Shown: piece after piece, positions 11,801 to 23,800 of the stretch | Position numbering within the stretch: the stretch's first letter is position 1 | Layout of the letters: each line of letters opens with the position of its first letter | NCBI GenBank assembly: GCA_023362775.1 | Contig: JALMGJ010000006.1 | Span: 3,012,001 to 3,076,000 of the forward strand | DNA length: 64,000 nucleotides | Source of the DNA: Charina bottae | Taxonomy: Eukaryota > Chordata > Lepidosauria > Squamata > Charinaidae | Direction: 5' to 3' | The notes under the pieces: model-generated | Databases searched by the model: none | What the model was told of the DNA's origin: nothing | The model's input: the letters and a program-made list of their open reading frames with translations, nothing else | Made by a program: the position numbers and the translations under genes

Positions 11801-14800
11801 TCTTATCACAGAGTAGGAAAGGACCTCGGAGGCCGTCTGGTTCAACCCCCTGCTTGGGGCAGGATCTGCCAAAGCAATTCAGACAGAGGGCCATCTAGCT
11901 TCTGTTTGAAGACCTCTCTTGAGGGAGAAGAGGCCGCCTGTTCCGCTGGCTGACAGCTCTTCGCCTCAGGACGTTCCTCCCACCATGAGTTTACTTCCCT
12001 GCAGTTCAAGCCACTGGTTGTGGTCTTTGGGGCACAGATCCACTCTGTTTGAAACCCTCTGGCTACCTGAAGACTCCCGTCCTCTCTCTCCTCCGCCTTC
12101 TCTTCTGCAGACTAAACAGCTCCTTTCCGCTTTCTTCACAGAACGTGGATCCTTCACCATCTTGGTAGACCTCCTCTGAATGTGCTCCGGTTTGTGGATA
12201 TCCTGTTTAGACTGAACGGGACACAGGACTCCAAGTGGGATCTGACCAGGCCAAGCAGAGTGGGACAACTGATTTCCGTGATCTGGACTCTTCTGCTCTA
12301 AGTTCTTGTTCATACATCCCCAAATAATATTTGTCTTTTTAGTGGTTGACTCACCCTGCTGGCTCACCTGGATCACCCAGTTCACCCTGCTGTGATCTAC
12401 TAGATCAGGAATCTGGTAGCACCTGTTTTGATTAACAAAATGGCTCATTCTTCGGTTATGTTCCTCTCCATCCATTTCCTCTAACCATTCTGTTTTTGTC
12501 CCCGTTTTAGAAAGCTCTCTCGATATCCACGCTGGTCACTTTAGACATTTTCCATTTTTCCTTCCAGTAGGATTCGTTTGAGATTTTTTTTACCAACACG
12601 CTTCTGAGCTACCCCACTCTCACAGCTTCCTTCTTCCTTTCCTGCTTCTTTCAACACACCCAAACCCTCACTTCCAGGTAAGAAAGTGGGCGGAATACAC
12701 TTTTGTAACACATCTATTTCCTCTTCTTTCTTCATACTAGAGCTGCCAGCCGTTCGAGGTAGGCCGGGTCAGGAAACAGACCCTGCAAGGACTATTAGAA
12801 CTCGATGGTTGTAGGGTATAATAACAGAACCTTGAAAAATGCCAAAGAGAATCAAGGTGAGGCTGTCTTGAGTCTCCTCCTTATTGCTTACCAGAGCTGG
12901 GATTTTGCTTACAGTCCTCATTAACGGCTTTTGCATTCCTCCACTACCTCTGCCTCCCTCGACTATGAACCTTCCTATCAGCCATTGCACATCTCAAGGT
13001 TTCTCCAACTACTTTCTCATCTTCAGTGAACATCCTACCAAGGCACCCAAGTGCATCTCTCTCTCTCTCAAAATTATACAGCCGCCCATCTCACTTTTAC
13101 AAGCGACTCTGGGCAGCTTACAACAAAGTTAAAACAGCAATATATACCTAAAAGACACTATAATTAACAAAAACATCAAAAACTATTAAAAAAATTATGT
13201 ACAGGTAGTCCTTGCTTAACAACCATTCGTTTAGTGATGGTTCGGACGTACGACGGTGCTGAAAAAACTGACTTATCACCGGTTCTCACACTTACAACCA
13301 TTGCAGCGTCCCTACGGTCACATGATCATAATTTCAGCGCTTGGCAACCGGTTTGCATTTATGACCGTCCCTTGGACGATGGCTGTTTCTATAGAATGTT
13401 GTTTCTTAAAATTTAAGTTGTGTGAAGCCACACAGAATCATTTTGGAATTGGAGGCCTAGAAACTCACTCCCTTATTGCATCATGTTGTTTATTCGTTCA
13501 GTCGTTTCCGACTCTTAGTGACTTCATGGACCAGTCCACGCCAGAGCTTTCTGTCGGCCGTCACCATCCCCAGCTCCCCCATGGTTGAGTCCGTCACCTC
13601 CAGAATACCATCCATCCATCTTGCCCTTGGTCGGCCCCTCTTCCTTTTGCCTTCCACTTTCCCTAGCATCAGCTTCTTCTCCAGGGTATCCCGTCTTCTC
13701 ATTATGTGGCCAAAGTACTTCAGTTTTGCCTTTAATATCATTCCCTCAAGTGAGCAGTCTGGCTTGATTTCCTGGAGTATGGACTGGTTTGATCTTCTTG
13801 CAGTCCAAGGCACTCTCAGAATTTTCCTCCAACACCACAGTTCAAAAGCATCTATCTTCCTTCGCTCAGCCTTCCTTATGGTCCAGCTCTCGCAGCCATA
13901 GGTTACTACAGGGAATACCATTGCTTTAACTATGCGGACCTTTGTTGTCAGTGTGATGTCTCTGCTCTTAACTATTTTATCAAGATTTGCCATTGCTCTC
14001 CTCCCAAGAAGTAGACGTCTTCTGATTTCCTGGCTGCAGTCAGCATCTGCAGTAATCTTTGCGCCTAGAAATACAAAGTCTGTCACTGCCTCCACTTTTC
14101 CTCCCTCTATTTGCCAGTCATCAATCAAGCTGGTTGCCATAATCTTGGTTTTTTTGAGGTTTAACTGCAACCCAGCTTTTGCACTTTCTTCTTTCACCTT
14201 CGTCATAAGGCTCCTCAACTCCTCCTCGCTTTCAGCCATCAAAGTGGTATCATCTGCATATCTGAGATTGTTAATGTTTCTTCCAGCGATTTTAACTCCA
14301 GCCTTGGATTCCTCAAGCCCAGCATGTCGCATGATGTGTTCTGCGTACAGGTTGAATAGGTAGGGTGAGAGTATACAACCCTGCCGTACTCCTTTCCCAA
14401 TCTTAAACCAGTCCGTTGTTCCGTGCTCTGTTCTTACCGTTGCTACTTGGTCGTTATACAGATTCCTCAGGAGGCAGACAAGATGACTTGGTATCCCCAT
14501 ACCACCAAGAACTTGCCACAATCTGTTATGATCCACACAGTCAAAGGCTTTAGAATAGTCAATAAAACAAAAATAGATGTTTTTCTGAAATTCCCTGGCT
14601 TTCTCCATTATCCAGCGGATATTGGCAATTTGGTCTCTAGTTCCTCTGCCTTTTCTAAACCCAGCTTGTACATCTGGCAATTCTCGCTCCATGAATTGCT
14701 GGAGTCTACCTTGCAAGATCTTGAGCATTACCTTACTGGCATGTGAAATAAGTGCCACTGTTCGATAGTTTGAACATTCTTTAGTGCTTCCCTTTTTTGG

Positions 14801-17800
14801 TATGGGGATATAAGTTGATTTTTTCCAATCTGATGGCCATTCTTGTGTTTTCCAAATTTGCTGGCATATGGCATGCATCACCTTGACAGCATCATCTTGC
14901 AAGATTTTAAACAGTTCAGCTGGGATACCGTCGTCTCCTGCTGCCTTGTTATTAGCAATGCTTCTTAAGGCCCATTCAACCTCACTCTTCAGGATGTCTG
15001 GCTCTAACTCACTGACCACACCGTCACAGCTATCTCCAATATTATTATCCTTCCTATACAGATCTTCCGTATATTCTTGCCACCTTTTCTTGATCTCTTC
15101 TGCTTCTGTTAGGTCCTTACCATCTTTGTTTTTGATCATACCCATTTTTGCCTGGAATTTACCTCCGATGTTTCTAATTTTCTGGAAGAGGTCTCTTGTC
15201 CTTCCTATTCTATTGTCTTCTTCCACTTCCGCACATTGCTTGTTTAAAAATAATTCCTTATCTCTTCTGGCTAACCTCTGGAATTTTGCATTTAATTGGG
15301 CATATCTCCCCCTATCACTGTTGCCTTTTGCTTTCCTTCTTTCTTGGGCTACTTCCAGTGTTTCAGCAGACAGCCATCTTGCCTTCTTGGTTTTCTTTTT
15401 CTTTGGGACGTTTTTTGTTGCCGCCTCCTGAACAATGTTGCGAACTTCTGTCCATAGTTCTTCTGGGACCCTATCTACTAAATCTAGTCCCTTAAATCTA
15501 TTCTTCACCTCCACTGCATATTCCTTAGGAATATTAGTGAGCTCATATCTAACTGATCTGTGGGTCTTCCCTATTCTCTTTAGTCTGATTCTAAATTTTG
15601 CAATAAGAAGTTCGTGATCTGAACTACAGTCAGCTCCAGGTCTTGTTTTTACCGACTGTATAGATGTCCGCCACCTTTGGCTGCAAAGGATGTAGTCAAT
15701 CTGATTTCGGTGTCGACCATCTGGTGAAGTCCATGTATAAAGTCGTCTTTTAGGTTGCTGGAAGAGAGTGTTTGTTATGCACAGTGAGTTGTCTTGGCAA
15801 AATTCTATCAGCCTATGTCCTGCTTCATTTTGTTCTCCCAGACCATGCTTGCCTGTAATTCCAGGTGTTGTCTGACTACCCACCTTAGCATTCCAGTCTC
15901 CTGTAATGAAAATAACATCTCTTTTTGGTGTATTATCTAGTAGGTGCTGCAGATCCTCATAGAACTGATCTACTTCTGCTTCTTCAGCATCTGTGGTTGG
16001 GGCGTATATTTGGATCACTGTGATGTTAAATGGTTTACCCTGAATTCGAATTGAGATCATTCTATCGTTTTTTGGATTGTATCCAAGCACTGCTTTAGCC
16101 ACTTTATTATTAATTATGAAGGCTACTCCATTTCTTCTGTGGTCCTCTTGTCCACAGTAGTAGATCTGGTGGTCATCTGATGTGAAGTGGCCCATCCCAG
16201 TCCATTTCAGTTCACTGACACCTAAAATGTCTATATTTAATCTTGACATCTCACCAATAACCACATCCAATTTGCCCTGGCTCATAGATCTTACATTCCA
16301 GCTTCCTATGGTGTGTTGATCTTTAGAACATCGGATTCGTCGTTCACCACCAGCACCGTCGGCCGCTAGCCGTCCTTTCGGCTTTGAGCTAGCTGCGTCA
16401 TCACATCTGGGGCTATTTGAACGTATCCTCTGTTCCTCCCCAGTAGCATTTTGACCATCTTCCGACCTGGGAGTCCCATCTTCCGATGGTATACCGACAT
16501 ATCTTTGGTTGTACTGATCCATTTAGTTTTCATGGCAAGAATACTGGGGTGGGTTGCCATTACCTTCCCCAGGGATCGTATTTAGTCTGACCTCTCTGCC
16601 ACGACCTTCCCGTCTTGGTTGTCCCTTCACGGTTTAGCTCATGGTGTCATTGAGGTGCTCAAGCTCCAGCACCACAACAAGGTAACGATCTCCTTTGCTG
16701 GAGAACATACAATCTGTTTAATGTTCAACACAAATGATTCAGACTCTTAGCGAACAACACAGCATCACAAAAGTACATACCCATTCATGTCCCCAACCCA
16801 CACACCTCTAACATCACTATAAACATTCCTTATACATTTGTCCTTAAATACATTCAACCGCATCTTTCTCTTACTCCCTGCTCAACACTGAACCATCTGC
16901 TAAGTGTTCCATTTACTCTCACACACACTTTACTTCCACCACATTCATCAACGAACCGTTAACTGCACATTCGCACAAAGCCGATCCTCATTCTTTTCAG
17001 CAATCATTCTCTTACATACATTTTTTTCCCATCCATACACCGTATTTTTCATTCCACCAAGCTTCCCGCTAGTGTAACTTCACACACCCTTTTATGGCCC
17101 TCTGCAAGACAATTCCTTTCACTCTGTTTCAAGCAGTTTCCACACCCTCTTTCCTTACACCTTCCCATTCCTTCTTTCGGTACTGCACTTCCCTTCTCTG
17201 CAGCCCTTCTATTTTTACTCTTTCTTTCAGTTCTTTCTTTTTCCCCAAGAGCCACTTCTGACACCACCAACTAATGGTTTGTCCCACAGAATCTCTCATT
17301 ACCTTTGGATCCTTCACTAATTCTCTCCGTCTTTCATCATAATGTCAGCCTCGCATGTTCGTCTGCCATGCTTCTGACTGTTCTACACGTGCAGTTTGCT
17401 GCTCTGCACTTATTTGCTTCAAGAAGCCTCCCGCTTGGCATTTTTGCATCGCTTGGCGCGAACTGTGATAAGCACCTGCTCTTTCAACAGACATTCTGTC
17501 AGGGGGGGGATGCTTGGAGTGGGAACTGAATTGTTATGGCTGGACTCTGAGTGATGTCAGAGGGATGTTTTGATAATGCTGCTTGGGCGTGAAAATCCTT
17601 ATTTGAGGCTTCTCCTCGCCTGAAGTGTACTGATCCTGAATAAATGAATCCTTTAGAGCAGGGGTCCCCAACCGTAGCAACTTGAAGGTGTGTGGGCTTC
17701 AACTCCCAGAATTCCCTAGCCAGCGTTGCTGGCTGGGGAATTCTGGGAGTTGAAGTCCATACATCTTTAAGTTGCTAAGGTTGAGGAACACTGCTTTAGA

Positions 17801-20800
17801 GTAATTGCCTGAGGGATTTCTTGATTGGGAATTCTGACACTGAGGGTTATCATACATAAACAATTACTGAAGCATTCTTTAAGATTTATAGTCCTTCCTT
17901 TGCCAGGTGTATATACGAATAAACTTATGCTTAAATCATATATTAAAACCAAGTTAGTCTCTTTCTATTATGACGAAGGTGAAAGAAGAAAGTGCAAAAG
18001 CTGGGTTGCAGTTAAACCTCAAAAAAACCAAGTTTATGGCAACGAGCTTGACTGATCACTGGCAAATAGAGGGAGAAAAAGTGGAGGCAGTGACAGACTT
18101 TGTATTTCTAGGCGCAAAGATTACTGCAGACGCTGACTGCAGCCAGGAAATCAGAAGATGTCTACTTCTTGGGAGGAGAGCAATGGCAAATCTCGATAAA
18201 ATAGTTAAGAGCGGAGACATCACACTGACAACAAAGATCCGCATAGTCAAAGCAATGGTATTCCCTGTTGTAACCTATGGCTGTGAGAGCTGGACCATAA
18301 GGAAGGCTGAGCGAAGGAAGATAGATGCTTTTGAACTGTGGTGTTGGAGGAAAATTCTGAGAGTGCCTTGGACTGCTAGAAGATCAAACCAGTCCATACT
18401 CCAAGAAATAAAGCCAGACTGCTCACTTGAGGGAACGATATTAAAGGCAAAACTGAAGTACTTTGGCCACATAATGAGAAGACAGGATACCCTGGAGAAG
18501 ATGCTGATGCTAGGGAAGGTGGAAGGCAAAAGGAAGAGGGGCTGATCAAGGGCAAGATGGATGGATGATATTCTGGAGGTGACGGACTTGACCGTGGGGG
18601 AGCTGGGGATGGTGACGGCTGACAGGAAGCTCTGGCGTGGGCTGGTCCATGAAGTCACGAAGAGTCGGAAGCGACTGAACAAATAAAAAAAGTCTTTTTC
18701 TAAGCAGATATTCACCATACTCTTACCCATTCTCATTTATTGCTGGTCACAATATCACTTTTTCTGTACTATCTCATATGATTCATTCATATCCCCTAGC
18801 AGAATATCCCCCCCACCCGGATCTCATTCATTCAGAATATTGCTGTTTTCAGTTTTCATCCAAACTCATCTCTGATTCTTCTATTAACTGGAACAAAGCA
18901 TGCAACTATCACTAGCCTATGGATCCCTACTTTCATTTGACCCCCACAACAATCCAATCATACTTTCTGATGTATATTTCATGCATAATTAAACCTCCAC
19001 CTTCACTTTCCTCCAGGTACTGTATTCATGAACTCCACACGATCTTGTCGCTTATGTCCAGATTTATTATCCCCTTCCCTTTGTTTCACAGATACAGAAC
19101 ACTGTTTTAATTACATTCATTAATTCACGTTCTTTATTATTTATTCCCTTTTATATCTTTTAAAGCAGCAGTCCCCAACCTTTTTGGCACCAGGGACCGG
19201 TCGTGGAAGACAATTTTTCCATGGACTGGGGGTGGGGGCGGGGTTTGCAGGCGGGAGCCAATCGCGCGTACCGGGGGCGGGGTAATCGTGCGCACCGGGG
19301 GGCGGGGTTTGCAGGCAGGAGCCAATCGTGCGTACCGGGGGCGGGGTAATCGTGCGCATCGGGGGGCGGGGTTTGCAGGCGGGAGCCAATCGCGCGTACC
19401 GGGGGCGGGGTAATCGTGCGCACCGGGGGGCGGGGTTTGCAGGCAGGAGCCCCGTGGTCGTGGAAGACAATTTTTCCATGGACTGGGGGTGGGGATGGGG
19501 TTTGCAGGCGGGAGCCAACCTTGATAATCGTTTAAATATGTTTATCAGGATGATTTTTTTAAGGGTTTAGATGGATGTTTTTACTTTTTGGATAATATCC
19601 TTACAAATAAACAATAGTAATAAGATGTAGTTAGGTTATTTTTTGTTAGTTTAGTTGGCAAATAGGTGTAAATTATAGTGAAAAAGGATAAGGTTTGTTA
19701 GTTTATTAGGTGAAAAATTATGTTTGAAGGGGTTTCTCAGGTTTTTTAACTGGGAGGGAACATTTGTTTCAGAAGGGAATGCTTTATTGAGAATTGAAAT
19801 GTTTATAGAAATAACGTTCATTATGGTTGTTGTGGGTCTTCCGGGCTGTGTGGCCGTGTTCTGGAAGTTGTGGTTCTTCAGGGCCTCTGAAGATGCTGGC
19901 CACAGATGCTGGCGAAACGTTAGGAACCACAACTTCCAGAACACAGCCACACAGCCTGGAAGACCCACAACAGCTACCAACAGACTGTTACAACCACATG
20001 GCATCACCGTAGCACATAAACCAACCAAAACCCTTCAGAACATCGTAAGTAACCCAAAAGACCCAGTAGCCCAAGAAGAAAAAACAGGAGTGATCTACAA
20101 CATACAGTGTAAGGACTGTAGCAGCCACTACGTAGGACAGACGGGCAGAAGACTAGCAGAGCGCATCCACAAACACCAACTAGCAGTCAGAAGACACGAT
20201 GAAAACTCCTTAATCTCACAACACATGGACAGACTCAACCATACTTTCAACTGGGAAACCGTGAGCATCTTAAACCAAGCCAAATGCAAAAACGCTGGAG
20301 AATTCCTGGAAGCTTGGCACTCAGACAAAGCAGCCATCAACAGACACATAGAGGTAAACAACATTTACATACCATTCAAAAGAGACAATAGAAAAGCCAA
20401 AAGACCAGAACACCTCCTTGCCAGCAATCAAAACCCAGATAGGCAAAGATTAACACCAGGATTAGCACCAGATGAACAATCAAACAGTACAGTATATCCT
20501 AATCAAGGAACTATTAACTCAGTCAATCAACCAAGCAGCAAACAACAGCCCAATCAAGGAACTCCTAAGGGGAGAACAACACCCCCACCAACACAAGCAG
20601 GACAAGCCATGGGATATAAACAGAGAGCAAGTCCCACTCCCTTTTTGCACTGAGGACGTTGCCTAGCCTGGCAATGAAACCTCTGCAAGAAAACAACAAG
20701 GCTCAGAGAGCACCAAGGACTCCACATAAAGATGTTTGGAAGCCTCAGGAAGAGTTCAAGAGTAACAAAAAATTGTGTACCAACTGAAGATAAAAGCAAT

Positions 20801-23800
20801 TTTTTAACGCAACTTTTGAATGAATTGTCATCTTTTTCATATCAAAGTTGGTGTCTAACGGAGGACTGGAATGGAGTTATTTCCCCATTGATTGACAGAA
20901 CATCTGAGAAGCAAATTAAAATGATGTGAAAAGAGATTTGTTAAGATGGGAAAAATTACAATTGTCTCTTATGGGGAGAATATTTGTGATTAAGATGAAT
21001 GTTTTGCCTAGGATGTTGTTTCTTTTTCAGACTATACTGATTTTGTCGACAGATTTACCACTTAAACAATGGCAGAAGGATATCTCTAAGTTCATTTGGC
21101 AAGGCAAGAAACCAAGAATTAAACATAAATTGTTACAAGATTTTATTGATTTTATTTATTTTTCAATTTCTATTATCGCACCATCTCCCCCGAAGGGGAC
21201 TCTGGGCAGTTGCCAAAGAACGAGGAGGGGAGGTCTGGGTTTAACTGATTTAAAATTGTATTTTGATGCCTGTTGTTTGCTTTGGATGAAGGAATGGATA
21301 ACTTTGGAGAACAGGAAGTTACTGCAACTTGAAGGACATGAATTGAGATTTGGGTGGCACGCCTATTTGTGGCATGATAAAAGTTAATAAAGATTTTAAA
21401 AACCATTTTGTTAGGAGTGCCATAATGAGGGTGTGGAACAAATATAAATCAAGACTGTCTCCTAATGTACCATTGTGGTTGTCGCCTCATGAAGCATTTG
21501 TTAGAAGAGAAAATGTGGGGGGAACAAGTTGGTTAAATTATAAAGATGTGTTAAATTTTGAAGAGGGTGAACCGAAGCTTCAAACAAGGGAACTGTTAGA
21601 GCTGGAAGGTTTTACATGTCATTGGTTCACATATCTACAATTGTTAGAACGTTTTAAAGTGGATAAAAAGAATTTCAGATCTGTTAATGAAACAACTCAA
21701 TTTGAAATGGAACTCTGTATAAACGATGAACATGTTATTACAAAGATGTATAAAATGTTGTTACAGATGAATTTAGAAGATGAACAAATTAAAGAATGTA
21801 TGATTAAGTGGGCTAAGAATTTTGGATACAATATTATGTTGGAGCAATGGGAGAACAAGTGGAACAAAGGTTTGGAATTTACTTTGAATTATAACTTAAA
21901 AGAGATTTTTTTATAAAATGATGTATCGTTGGTATTTAACTCCTGATAAGTTGTCAAAAATGTATAATGCAGTAACGAATGTTTGTTGGAAATGTTCTCT
22001 TGGTGAAGGAACTTTTTATCATCTTTGGTGGACTTGTGAAAAGGCCAAAAAATTCTGGGACCAAATATGTGCTAATATTCAAAAGATCCTTAAAGTGGAC
22101 TTACAAAAAAAAACCCCGAACTGTTTCTCTTGGGATTGGTGGAGAAGCAGCTCAAGAAACAACATGGGACTTTGCTTTTATACATAATTACAGCAGCAAG
22201 ACTTTTATATGCACAAAGATGGAAAGATCCACAAATACCTACAGTGGAGGACTGGATGATCAAGCTGATGGAGCTGGCCCAAATGGCCACGTTAACAGCG
22301 CTGATAGAGAAAATACAGTTTCTGGATTTGTTTCTACTTGGCAACCACTTTTAGACTACTTGCTTGTGTCAGAAAAAAATGAAGTTTTGATTTTGGGTTT
22401 TAATGATTAAATGGTTTGATTTGATAGAAATAATGTTACTAAGGTTTAACTAATGGTAAGAGATTATATCTGTAAATGTATTCATATCTGCATTGGAGAA
22501 GGTCGGAAGTCACTTTCTGTTCCTGTTCTCTCTCTGTTCCGCACTTTTATAGTTTTTCTTTTTTCTTTAGTTCTGTGGTCTATCTGTTCTATATTCTGTT
22601 CTATATTTTGTATTTTAATTATATTCTGAAAACTAATAAAGTTCTTTAAAAGAAAAAAGAGTAACAGAAAATTGGTCTAGGCAGAGGGGCGACGGGAGAC
22701 AGAAACCAGCGTGTGGGACCGGATCCCCCCCCAGAACAGGACACGGTGAACCAGATCTGGGAGCAGGGCTCCGCCTACCCGAATCCCCCGCCCGCTCCAT
22801 TACGCACTCACCGAACTGCTGGAGGAGCACAGGCGTGGCCGCTTGGCTCTCCGGTGGGGGCTGGACGGCACCTCCACGCCCAGGCCGCAGGCGTCGCCTT
22901 GCCCCATGCTGCGGGTGACGGGCCGGCTCCGGGGGGTGGGGCTCGCTGCTTCGGCATCGGGGCGCTCGCTGGAGCTCGTGCTGTCCCCGCCCCGCGTGCG
23001 GCTGATCACTGGGGACGGGCTCTTCTCGTGCTGCAGGAAGGAAAAAGGGGGCAGCGGGAAAAGTTAGGGGAGTTCACCAGATCCCCGAGTCAGGAATTGG
23101 AACCCCAAAGGGATTCCCAAAGGAAGGAGAGCAACAGTAGTCTCACTCCATGAATATTTGGGAGATTATCCCTATGTGTCTGTATGTATGCCTGTTTGCT
23201 TGCCCGCCTGCCATACAGGTAGTCCTCGCTTAATGACCACAATAGGGACCATAATTCCGGTTGCTAAGCGATGTGGTCATTAAGTGAGGCACCACGTGAC
23301 CAGACCTGATTTTACAATCATTTTTGCGGCGGGCATAAAGCGAGTCACCGCAGTCGTAAAGTGAGTCACGCGGTCGTAAAGCAAATCGTGGTCACAAAGC
23401 AAATCAATCGTTTCCAATTGATTTTTCGGGTTGGAAGCTGGCTGGGAAGGTTGCAAATCATGATCACGTGACTGCAGGATGCTGCAAATGGTCGTAAATG
23501 CGAGCTGGTTGCCAAGCACCCAAATCGCGATGACATGACTGCGGGAGTGGTGCAATGGTTGTAACTTCAAGGACGGGTCGTAAGCAACTTTTTCAGCCCT
23601 TTTCTGTCTCCGAACCGTCGTTAGGCGAACACTCATTAAGCGAGGACTACCTGTAGCTTATATCTATCCATCTACCCATGTATTCCATCCACTTGCCCAC
23701 CTACCTGGGCTGGCCAGCCAGCCAGCCTTCTTTACTTTAATCATAATAATTTATTAAAATGTATACGCCACCCAACTCCCAGCAACTTCTCTGTGCAAGC

